Positions 1 to 6,792 of a stretch of 15,293 nt of DNA are shown here, piece after piece. The notes under the pieces were generated by a model. That model worked only from the letters and a program-made list of their open reading frames with translations. It was not told where the DNA came from and made no database searches. Each line of letters opens with the position of its first letter. Positions within the stretch are counted from its first letter, which is position 1. Source of the stretch: Prasinococcaceae sp. CCMP 1430 (taxonomy: Eukaryota > Prasinodermophyta > Palmophyllophyceae > Prasinococcales > Prasinococcaceae); contig RQSC01000958.1 in NCBI GenBank assembly GCA_013416795.1, positions 59,892-75,184 of the forward strand. Reading direction: 5' to 3'. A program made the translations under genes and the position numbers.

Positions 1-154
1 CCCCCCCCCCCCTGGAAACGAAATAAGGGTTTGATAAATAGGGTTTATTTTATCGGAATTCGAAAGCGGGTTGATGGGAATGTTTGGCAGGTCACACCCT
101 CTCTTGGTTTGGGGTTGGTACCCAGGTACATGTACTGTCGATGCAATCAAGAAA

Positions 155-188
155 CGTTCGAGCCTGTGATCCGTTTCAGGCTCGAACG
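155..188. repeat. Perfect 12-bp inverted repeat (hairpin)
   Basis: The arms CGTTCGAGCCTG (155-166) and CAGGCTCGAACG (177-188) are exact reverse complements around a 10-nt loop. A third, imperfect copy at 261-283 is the reverse complement of 168-187, with one mismatch and a 3-nt insertion. The right arm runs directly into the (CG)n tract at 187-205. Confidence 0.9.
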
Positions 189-205
189 CGCGCGCGCGCG
201 CGCGC
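187..205. repeat. (CG)n dinucleotide tract
   Basis: There are about nine and a half uninterrupted CG units. It is an alternating purine-pyrimidine tract of the kind able to adopt Z-DNA. It abuts the right arm of the 155-188 inverted repeat. Confidence 0.9.
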
Positions 206-610
206 CGGGGAACGCGCCCTTCGGTGCGGGGCCGCGGGGCGGGTGCAGCGGGCAACACGCGTCCGAGCCTGATGAAACGGATCGCGCGGCACTCACGCCC
301 CAGCAAGCAACAAGGGGGAACTCCGAGCGGCGCGGGACGGCAGGTGCTCGGTGTTCGAGAGCCTCGGGGGAGGGGGGGTGACGGGGCGGAAGTGGCCTAA
401 AGTCGGGGTGGGAGATGAAGGGGGGGGGGGGGAGGAGCGATGCTGATCCAAGGGTCACACTTCCACCTCCATCTCCTCCGCGTCCGCCTCCTCCCCCGCC
501 CTGCGTGCCCGACGTCACTCGTGAAGGACCGCGCTCAAGGCGCCGGGCTGGCACGTCGGCAGGCCTGCATGATTCGTCACCCGTCAACATCTTGCGGAGC
601 AACAGACGAA

Positions 611-857
611 GATGTCGAGTCGCTCGAGGACTGCATGGACGAGCTGCCGCCGGAGTACTCGGATCTGCTCGTGTGCCGCACAATTGGGTGCGCCCGTGCC
701 GCCGGGCTGGCGCGCCCCGCATGCACGCGCGTGCCCACTTGGACGCCCGCGTGCGCTTGCGCGCGCCGGTTGCGGTGGCTGTGGCGGTGGCACGGGCGAG
801 GCCGCCGCCGGGGGCGCCTGCCCGTACCACGCTGCGTGCGCTGTGCTCCTCGGTCGC
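611..857 (+). other. Candidate 5' exon region of the nucleotidase gene
   Basis: The main nucleotidase exon has no in-frame ATG before its conserved core, so at least one upstream exon must exist. A strong donor (GTGAGT at 858-863) lies upstream of acceptor-like AGs at 958-959 and 971-972, giving a 102- or 115-nt intron. Both pairings keep a frame open. The 858/959 pairing joins ...CSSVA to YILQEAFP, which reads most like the family. Bases 611-670 also look coding in another frame (DVESLEDCMDELPPEYSDLL), ending at a possible GTGTGC donor. ATG at 612 opens a Ser/Arg-rich, transit-peptide-like frame. None of these supplies the SPVTxAD..xQ segment expected in this family, so the exon structure is unresolved. 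Confidence 0.3.
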
Positions 858-959
858 GTGAGTAGTCAGGCTGACGCGCGGCGTGCTCCTCCGCCCCCCA
901 CCTTCCGCACGCGCACTCGCACGCACACGTCACACGCGCGCGCTTTCGCCGATCACCAG

Positions 960-1920
960 CTACATTCTGCAGGAGGCGTTCCCGGACACCAAGCTCAGCC
1001 TCATTGGTGAGGAGGACTCGGCGGACCTGGCCAACCAGCCGGAGACGCTCGCGGCCGTCGTGACGACGGTGAACGAGGCGTTGAATTCGCCGAGCGCGCG
1101 CGTGGGCCCGCTGGAGCACATCGGCGGTGTCACCCTGACCCCCCAGCAGGTGTGCGACGCCATCGATGCCGGGGGCTCGCTCGGCGGCAAGAAGGGCCGC
1201 CACTGGATACTCGACCCGGTGGACGGCACGTACGGCTTCGTGCAGGGCGACCAGTACGCCGTGGCGCTGGCGATGATCGACGACGGCGAGCTGGTGGTCG
1301 GCGCGCTGGGCTGCCCAAACCTGCCCACGCGGACAGAGTTTCTCGCGTACGCGCATCGGTACCACCGCCTGCTCAAGCGGCTGTTCCCGCCTCCGGACGA
1401 CTCGCTGTGGGACAAGGGGTGCATGTTCCTCGCGCAGCGCGGCTGCGGATGCACCGTGGAGCCGGTGGGCGACTCCGAGGTGGTGGCGCAGCGCATCGCG
1501 CCGGTACCCGTCAACATGACCAAGCGCGAGCCGGAGAACGCCACCTTCTGTGAGCCGGTGCGCAAGGGCGTCTCAAACCAGGGGCGCAACGCGACCATCG
1601 CCGACCTCATGGGCGTGCGCCAAAAGCCGCTGCGGCTGTACTCGCAGGTGAAGTACGGCGCCCTCGCGCGCGGCGACGCGGACATCTTCATGAAGTTCCC
1701 CAAGTCGACGTACAAGGAGAAGGTGTGGGACCACGCCGCGGGCGTGATCGTCGTGGAGGAGGCCGGCGGCAAGTGCTCGGACGCCGGCGGCAAGAAGCTG
1801 GACTTCTCCGAGGGGCGATTTATGGAGAGCTGCGACCGGGGCATCGTGGCCGCGTCCGAGACGCTGCACAGCGGCCTCATCCGCGCCGTGGAGATGTCGT
1901 TCGACTCCGCCATGCTCTAG
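960..1920 (+). CDS. SAL1: 3'(2'),5'-bisphosphate nucleotidase (SAL1/HAL2 family), 5' end incomplete
   Basis: This family removes the 3' phosphate of PAP (and PAPS), giving AMP; in plants SAL1 acts in chloroplasts and mitochondria and controls PAP retrograde signalling. It belongs to the Mg-dependent, Li-sensitive inositol monophosphatase superfamily. The exon starts in YILQEAFPD and carries the whole catalytic core: the GEED metal-binding motif (about 1006), WILDPVDGT (about 1204-1230, metal-ligand aspartates), GCPNL (about 1309), KYGALARGDADIFM (about 1651) and the late motif WDHAAG (about 1726-1743). The frame runs to TAG at 1918-1920. Against the yeast and plant enzymes (about 350 residues) roughly 60 N-terminal residues are missing from the exon, including SPVTxAD..xQ. 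No in-frame ATG precedes the core, so upstream exons are required. The start at 960 assumes the CCAG acceptor at 956-959; 973 is the alternative. Confidence 0.88.
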
Positions 1921-2420
1921 GCACTGTTGCGGCCGAGAACTACTTCGAGCCGGCCACTCCGCGTGCCACACTTCCCGGCACAGACAGCGAAGCTTCCTTG
2001 CTCCCGCATTTTTTCCCCCGTTGGTGTGCGTGTGCAGCTCCCGATCGCTGGGGCGCGCGCGCGCGCGCGCGCGCGCACGCACACAGGACAAGGCACACCT
2101 CCCCTCCCCTCCCGAAGGGCGTCAGCGCCATGGATTTACCCGCAACAAAAGTTCGCGTCGGCCGCCCTCCGCGGCGGACCGGTGGACGAGACAAAACCCA
2201 GCAGGCCTCCGCGTGGCTAGACGGCTGAGACGGTAACTGTCGTAATATCTGCAATGTCGTCGCCGCGTCCCCACCCACCGCCCCCTTCCGCGCCCTGCCC
2301 AGCGCCTCACCTAGGCTATCCCGCCTGCTGCGAAAACAATGTGTACGTGTTACAAGACGGCCGCGGGGCTCGATCGAGGATCGGCCCAGTCCGCCGCGAA
2401 TCGACGCTGCCGCCGCGCGG
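1921..2420. other. Convergent intergenic region with (GC)n tract
   Basis: This lies between the stop of the nucleotidase (+) and the stop of the rhomboid gene (-), so it should hold both 3' UTRs. It contains an alternating (GC)n/(AC)n tract at 2053-2085. On the minus strand a TTGTAAC lies about 70 nt past the rhomboid stop and could be a TGTAA-type polyadenylation signal as known in Chlamydomonas. A 32-codon plus-strand frame from ATG 2130 matches nothing I recognise. Confidence 0.5.
2053..2085. repeat. (GC)n(CA)n alternating tract
   Basis: Uninterrupted GC units pass into GCACGCACACA. The purine-pyrimidine alternation makes it a Z-DNA-prone microsatellite, located in the 3' flank of the nucleotidase gene. 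Confidence 0.85.
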
Positions 2421-3143
2421 TCATCGCGCGCTTATCGCCCGCTGCCACGCGTCGTACAGGACGTTCACCGGCGGGTTGTCGACCAAGATGCCCCTGTGGC
2501 CCTCGAACTTGGGGCCGAGCAGCCATGCCGCGGTGGCGCCGCCCACGAAGCCGCCGGCGTGCCCCCAGTTGTCGATCTGCGGACTCGTGAGGCCAAGGAG
2601 GGCGTTGATGAGCACCATGAACGACATCGATTGAATCATTGCATCCACCCTGCGCTTGCCCAGCAGGCGCTCGTTGCGCTTCAGATAGCACATCTGCGCG
2701 CCCACGAGCCCGAAGATGGCGCCGCTTGCGCCCACCGCCGGCGCAACGCTGCCGAAGTAGCTCGCGACGTTCCCCGCGATCGCGCCCGCCGCATACACCT
2801 GCAGGTACCGCTCCCTACCGAAGGCGACCTCGACGCCTCGACCGACGTTGTGCAGCGAGTACATGTTCACGAGCAGGTGCACGATGCCCGCGTGGCAGAA
2901 GGCGGGCGTCATGAAGCGCCACCACTGACCGGCCGCGATCGCCGAGTTCACCTTCGCCAGCTTGTCCACGATGGCCCCGCGCGTCAACAGCTGGAAGGCG
3001 AAGACGGTGAGGTTCGAGGTGATGAGCCAGTCCGTGACGGGCGTGTTCCTGCGCGACCGCGGGTCGAGCGACCGCGGGTCGCGGCCAAAGAGCGCGACGT
3101 CGGGCAGCGCCGCGCCCGCTTTTCCGGCGCCCGTCGTGGGCAT
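2421..3143 (-). CDS. Rhomboid-family intramembrane serine protease, plastid RBL10-like
   Basis: Rhomboids cleave transmembrane substrates inside the bilayer with a Ser-His dyad. From ATG 3143 the protein has 240 residues. The nucleophile is Ser140 in VGASGAIFGLVG and the base is His195 in DNWGHAGG. The oxyanion HxxxN is H89-L-L-V-N93 in HLLVNMYSL. WWRFMTPAFCH (about 74-84) lies in the first loop. Hydrophobic segments fall near 38-52, 85-100, 112-130, 137-153, 168-186 and 195-209. The KVNS..GQ.WR, YSL, IDNWGH and WLLGP blocks resemble plant chloroplast rhomboids of the RBL10 type, from memory of that family. No clear transit peptide follows the ATG, and the upstream frame (to 3308) is Ala/Arg-rich without an ATG. 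Any targeting peptide would therefore come from an upstream spliced exon. An inactive homologue is unlikely because both catalytic residues are present. Confidence 0.9.
   Translation of the reverse strand: MPTTGAGKAGAALPDVALFGRDPRSLDPRSRRNTPVTDWLITSNLTVFAFQLLTRGAIVDKLAKVNSAIAAGQWWRFMTPAFCHAGIVHLLVNMYSLHNVGRGVEVAFGRERYLQVYAAGAIAGNVASYFGSVAPAVGASGAIFGLVGAQMCYLKRNERLLGKRRVDAMIQSMSFMVLINALLGLTSPQIDNWGHAGGFVGGATAAWLLGPKFEGHRGILVDNPPVNVLYDAWQRAISAR
3053..3082. repeat. 15-bp tandem duplication inside the rhomboid gene
   Basis: Two head-to-tail copies of GCGACCGCGGGTCGA/C (14 of 15 identical) encode the doubled peptide DPRSLDPRSR at residues 22-31, in the N-terminal linker before the first membrane segment. 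Confidence 0.85.
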
Positions 3144-3503
3144 CACCGCGCCCGCGGCGAGCGCGCCCGCGCCCGACTCCCGCCCCGCGCGCGCGTGCGC
3201 GCGCGGGCGTGCGTGCGTGGGCCCCCCTCCCTCACCCCCCTCCCTCACTCCGGCGCACCCGGCAGCCGCCTCATCCGTTCGCGCCCGCGCCCGCGACCAC
3301 GCACACAAACCGCGGAATCACACCAATTTCAATTTCCATTTCCGTCGCACGGCCGCACCACGCGTTAAGAACTATGTACATCCGCTGCAACGCGATTTGA
3401 TAAAAAACTGAAAAGTTGTGAGTCCACCGCAAAGCGGAACACCGACCCCTGCTCGTCAGGGTTGGACCTGCGATCGACGCCCCGAAGTGCGCTTCATTAA
3501 GGG

Positions 3504-3512
3504 TAGGGTTTA
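3504..3512. promoter_or_regulatory. Telobox (TAGGGTTTA)
   Basis: The reverse complement TAAACCCTA matches the plant telobox core AAACCCTA. It lies about 360 bp upstream of the rhomboid start codon and is preceded by a half-copy AAGGG. Function as a promoter element is inference from plants. Confidence 0.45.
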
Positions 3513-3786
3513 CTTTAATCGCGGTTTCACCGGTTTGGCTCATACGGCTCCACCAATAGTCTAAACACACACACACACACCCACACGCCACAAAAAGCGC
3601 GGGAAACGCTCCCATCGGAACGCCCCGGGGTTTTTCCCCTTCGCTTTGACCTTTTTCCAACCCGCCCCCAAAAGATGTACAAAGGCACCCGCAAAAACCC
3701 AGAAGAAGGAACAACGAACGACGCCGGCTCGCTGGGATTCGGCGGAGATTGTTCTTTTCGGAACGCCGCGACCGAGCGCACATCGA

Positions 3787-3794
3787 TGACGTAA
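3787..3794. promoter_or_regulatory. bZIP/CRE-like element TGACGTAA
   Basis: The octamer contains the ACGT core with a TGACGT half site, as bound by plant bZIP (TGA/HY5-like) factors. It lies in the gene-poor region. No assigned target gene. Confidence 0.3.
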
Positions 3795-4609
3795 CGGTAA
3801 TGAAGGTCAGTATGCCACACGGGAGATTCCGTTTTCACCATCAAAATGCATCCATCGACGGCGTCCGCACAGTACACACGCCGGGATCCGCAAAAGATCG
3901 CCCGGGCCCGCCCGCGCGCAACACCAACCGCAACCGAAGCCGGGGCGAGGCGCCGTCGCGGCGCGCCGCGCCGGCGCGCGTCGCGGCGAGTACGCGCGAA
4001 ACAGATACGTGCATTTGTACCGTCATTTCGCGGATTCACATCTGAAATATCGCGTCTTACGTGAAGTGTGTGACCTTTTCCGTCGCGCGCGCGCGCGCCG
4101 GGACCGCCGCGCGGCGAGCCGTGCGCGGCGGAATCCATCGCCTAATCATCGGAATCCTAGAAGAAATGGAATCCACTTTGGAGGTGGGGGCGGATTGCGG
4201 ATGCGCGCGCGGGTTCGCTCCCGGCGCCGTCGGGGTTGTGAGGTGCGCGTATTTTGCGGCGTCAGTTTTTTTCTTCTTCTCCTAGGTTTCTTTTTGTGCC
4301 CTTTTACATCTTTTTGATCTTTTTGTTTTCGGAACGCGCGGATTTGGGATGGGTTTGGCGTCGCGCGCGGGTGTGAAAGTGATGGGAGCGGGATGATTTC
4401 ATCGCCGCAGGGCCGGGGCGCGCGGCCGGGGCGCGGAGGCGGAGAGGGAGAGCGCGCGCGGGTGTGCGGCGCCACAGCGCGACCCCTGGGGGCGGCGCGA
4501 GGGAGGGGAGCCGGGCATCCCTCGGCCGCGGAGGTTGCGTGGGTGGGGGTGAGGGGGAAGGGATCGCGTGCATCGCTCGCGGCTCTCGCCGCGCCAGCCG
4601 CGCGCGCGA

Positions 4610-4618
4610 GTGTGTGTG

Positions 4619-4667
<49 letters not shown>
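4610..4667. repeat. (TG)n tract 1
   Basis: A nearly pure TG dinucleotide array ending in GTGTTTGCG. It is the first of three such tracts within 450 bp upstream of the PP2C exon. Confidence 0.9.
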
Positions 4668-4669
<2 letters not shown>

Positions 4670-4720
4670 GTATGTGTCAGTAGACTCGCTTGTGCGTGCT
4701 CGTACTCGAACACGCGCGAT

Positions 4721-4793
4721 CGCGTGCGTGTGCGCGCGCGTGTGTGTGTGCGCGTGTGTGTGCACGCGCGTGCGTGTGTGTGTGTGTGTGTTT
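4721..4793. repeat. (TG)n/(CG)n tract 2
   Basis: A mixed alternating CG and TG array ending in GTGTTTGCA, much like the end of tract 1. The whole tract is purine-pyrimidine alternating. Confidence 0.9.
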
Positions 4794-4813
4794 GCACCCT
4801 CGGCGCCGCGCAC

Positions 4814-4963
4814 CTGCTGCGCCCGCGCTTGCTCGGGGGCGCGCCGTCGCCACCGTCGGTGGCGCCCATCGCCGCGACGACGGCGTTGGGCGCGCGCTTC
4901 GGCTTCTTCGTCGGCGTGGGGGGCTTGGACTCGATCGGGCCCAGCCCCGCAGCGGCGCGGATC
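4814..4963 (-). other. Candidate minus-strand exon between CA repeats
   Basis: On the minus strand this 150-nt block is bounded by an acceptor CACACACGCAG|G and a donor GCAG|GTGCGC, and is open throughout. It encodes a Lys/Pro-rich peptide ([15 protein letters not shown], then PPSKRGRS) resembling a nuclear basic linker. The phase is symmetrical (2 in, 2 out). On the plus strand the same block has no acceptor AG near its left edge, so it is a poor PP2C exon. No flanking exons of this putative minus gene could be found, and random GC-rich DNA is often open, so this is a weak call. Confidence 0.3.
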
Positions 4964-4965
4964 CT

Positions 4966-4982
4966 GCGTGTGTGTGTGTGTG

Positions 4983-5062
<80 letters not shown>
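4966..5062. repeat. (TG)n tract 3
   Basis: The longest TG array in the window, about 95 bp, with a few CG and TT interruptions. It probably lies in the intron just before the PP2C exon, whose acceptor is at 5134-5135. Confidence 0.92.
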
Positions 5063-5135
5063 GCGGGGGCGGGCGGGCGAGCGAGGTGCTGACTGCGTTG
5101 ACTGCGTGCGACCCCTTCCGAAACATCGAGCGCAG

Positions 5136-6539
5136 GCCATCGCCGCCCAGCGCCGCGAGCTGGAGCTGAGCGGCAAAACGTTCCCCGCGCCTGTGAGCCA
5201 CCCCGTGTGGGAGGCGTCCGTCCGCAACACCCGTGGTGCCAAGCCCAACCAGGACGCCAGCTGCGCTGCCGCGATGGCAGGCAATCGCACCGTTGTGGGA
5301 GTGTTTGACGGTCACGGCCCGCACGGCGAGCAAGTGAGCGGCATGCTGAGCCGTGCGCTGCTAGCGGCCGTGCTGGACACCGCGTCCAAGCATACCAATG
5401 AGGAGGTCGAGGAGAGCGCCCTCAGCGACTACAACGAGGAGTCGCGCGTAAGCGACAGCATATCCTCGAGCTTCAACGGCAGCGCGAACGGCAGCGAGGC
5501 TTCGGACGTCAAGGTCGCCATGAACGGCCACGCCAACGGCCGTGCGAACGGCCGTTCGAACGGCCACGCAAACGGCGTGGTGGTCGCCGCCAGCCCGGCC
5601 AAGAGCAAAGGTGTCAGGGAACTCAACGGCGATGACAGCGCCGCGGTTTCCGAGACGCCCCTGCGCGGTCCCTACAATGAGATGTCCTGCACCCTGAAGC
5701 ACTCGCGCTCGTACGAAGTTCTTTCCGGCTTGGAGGCCATAGAGGGCTCCGGCAGCGGCAGGAACCTAATGAAGGCTCTCCTGAGCGAGAAGATTGAGGA
5801 GGGCTTCGTCACATACGAGGAGGAGGAGGACGACGCGGACAGCTTGGACTCCATGCAATCCATCCACTCTCTCATGGTCGAGAGCGAAGAGCCCGGGCCG
5901 CTGAACGAGCGCGCCCTCGCGAGCGCGTTCGTCGCCGTCGACGACATGCTTTGCACTGCCCGGCCAGGGTCGTACGAGGCGGCGATGGTGGACATGTCGG
6001 GCTCCACTGCCATCATGGCAGTAGTTGCCAAGGGCTATGCAATCCTCGCCTGCACCGGTGATTCGCGGGCTGTGCTCGGCGTTCAGAAGGAGGGCGCCAG
6101 CGTGGACCAGTTGGTGGGCGTGCAGGTGACCGTGGACCACAAGCCCACAGGATCGGAGGCGGATCGTGTGATCGCCGCCGGCGGCCGCGTGGCCCCTTGG
6201 CCTGGCGAGACCCACATCCAGCGCGTTTGGTCGGGCCGCGGCGCCGCGGTGGCCACGTCGCGTGCGTTTGGCGACGCTGGGTGGAAGCACTTTGGCGTCG
6301 TTGCCACGCCCGACGTCGTTCGGCGCAAGCTCGAGAAGGACGACGTGCTGCTCGTGCTGTGTTCCGACGGCGTGTCGGACGCCATCTCGAACGACGAGAT
6401 AGTGCGCGCAGCTGGGGTCGCACTCGAGGGCGGGCAAGATCCTGCCGCGGCCGTATGTGATGCCGCGGTGCAGGCATGGGCGGAGAAGTTCGGTCGGCGG
6501 CGACGGGACGACATCACGGCGGTCGTTGTGAGGCTGTGA
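5136..6539 (+). CDS. PP2C-family Ser/Thr protein phosphatase (PPM), 5' exon missing
   Basis: Metal-dependent PP2C enzymes remove phosphate from Ser/Thr in signalling pathways. This exon encodes 467 residues to TGA 6537-6539. Motifs in order: KPNQD (36-40), VFDGHG (56-61, metal-ligand Asp58), DMSGSTA (286-292), CTGDSRAVLG (306-315), TVDHKP (332-337), ATSRAFGD (373-380), LCSDGVSD (408-415, Asp411) and RDDITAVV (457-464, Asp458/459). All core metal-binding residues are present. Between VFDGHG and SGSTA sits an extra acidic, Ser/Asn-rich insert (about residues 85-250). It carries an NG(H/R)(A/S) tandem repeat at 130-147 and a Glu/Asp cluster at about 228-240. The start at 5136 assumes the acceptor GCGCAG|GCC (phase 0). 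The first in-frame ATG (5275) would delete KPNQD, so a first exon upstream of the TG tracts is needed. Confidence 0.9.
   Translation, partial: AIAAQRRELELSGKTFPAPVSHPVWEASVRNTRGAKPNQDASCAAAMAGNRTVVGVFDGHGPHGEQVSGMLSRALLAAVLDTASKHTNEEVEESALSDYNEESRVSDSISSSFNGSANGSEASDVKVAMNGHANGRANGRSNGHANGVVVAASPAKSKGVRELNGDDSAAVSETPLRGPYNEMSCTLKHSRSYEVLSGLEAIEGSGSGRNLMKALLSEKIEEGFVTYEEEEDDADSLDSMQSIHSLMVESEEPGPLNERALASAFVAVDDMLCTARPGSYEAAMVDMSGSTAIMAVVAKGYAILACTGDSRAVLGVQKEGASVDQLVGVQVTVDHKPTGSEADRVIAAGGRVAPWPGETHIQRVWSGRGAAVATSRAFGDAGWKHFGVVATPDVVRRKLEKDDVLLVLCSDGVSDAISNDEIVRAAGVALEGGQDPAAAVCDAAVQAWAEKFGRRRRDDITAVVVRL
5523..5576. repeat. 12-bp coding minisatellite in PP2C insert
   Basis: About 4.5 copies of a 12-bp unit beginning AACGGC encode NG(H/R)(A/S) repeats. 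A perfect 14-bp palindrome CGAACGGCCGTTCG lies inside at 5545-5558. Confidence 0.9.
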
Positions 6540-6792
6540 TGGCGGGCGCGCCCTCGCCGCTCTGCGCGTGGAGTCACCGCGCGCGTCCGTGCCCTCGTGG
6601 AGGACACATATGAAAGCATAGAGACGAGCGAGCAACTCTGAGCACATCTGTCGCACAGGTAGCTAGAGGGACGCGCCCGTCAAACTACAAAAACATTTTT
6701 CGGGTACGACGCAGCAGTCCGATGCCACTCGCTTGAAGCGCCTCGATACGAATGGGTGCGCACTGCTTACGGGTCGAGCGCGATTTGTAGTG
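6540..6792. other. Convergent spacer
   Basis: A 253-bp gap between the PP2C stop (+) and the stop of the unknown minus-strand gene. It should contain both 3' UTRs. It has a short AT-rich patch around 6680-6700 (CAAAAACATTTTTCGG) and no other feature I can support. Confidence 0.5.

Larger units (their letters stand above)
1..599. other. 5' flank, low complexity, no firm gene
   Basis: I see no convincing gene here. The stretch opens with a run of C, then two telobox-like motifs (AGGGTTT at 26-32 and AGGGTTTA at 40-47) in an AT-rich patch. A perfect 12-bp inverted repeat lies at 155-188, followed by a (CG)n tract at 187-205. G-runs fill 365-432, including 13 consecutive G at 420-432. A CRE-like GACGTCA sits at 511-517. 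Open frames on both strands have Ala/Arg/Pro-rich composition with no recognisable domain. The region probably holds promoter and 5' leader of the nucleotidase gene downstream, but this is inference. Confidence 0.5.
3144..4609. other. Gene-poor 5' flank of rhomboid and upstream region of PP2C
   Basis: I find no gene with recognisable protein homology. GC is lower than in the coding regions between about 3300 and 3850. Contents: a telobox TAGGGTTTA at 3504-3512 in the rhomboid 5' flank; a short (CA)n at about 3563-3580; a bZIP/CRE-like TGACGTAA at 3787-3794; an alternating CG stretch at about 4084-4098; and a long T/C-rich tract at 4266-4335 containing TTCTCCTAG. An ATG at 4393 opens a Gly/Arg/Ala-rich frame reaching the first (TG)n tract. 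With a GT donor inside the tract it would be in phase with the PP2C exon at 5136, so it is one possible first exon. Confidence 0.4.

Noticed and set aside
150-190. tRNA T-arm-like GTTCGAGCC
   Set aside because: The surrounding bases do not form acceptor, D and anticodon stems; the local signal is explained by the inverted repeat.
147-926. 259-codon minus-strand frame at the left end
   Set aside because: Composition is Ala/Arg/Gly/Pro typical of open frames in GC-rich DNA, with no domain, and it overlaps the likely 5' part of the nucleotidase gene.
2130-2228. 32-codon plus-strand frame (GRPPRRTGG, AT-hook-like)
   Set aside because: Too short, lies in a 3' UTR region, and a single GRP core is not enough evidence.
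4349-4372. Short MGLASRAG frame followed by a GT as a possible myristoylated PP2C first exon
   Set aside because: In phase with 5136, but the donor is weak, Ser is not at the preferred position, and many alternatives exist in this GT-rich region.
4464-5135. Long open plus-strand frame giving Cys-Val repeats before the PP2C domain
   Set aside because: It is a translation of TG dinucleotide tracts, and an acceptor at 5134-5135 fits the start of family-like sequence; the CVCVCV part is almost surely intronic.
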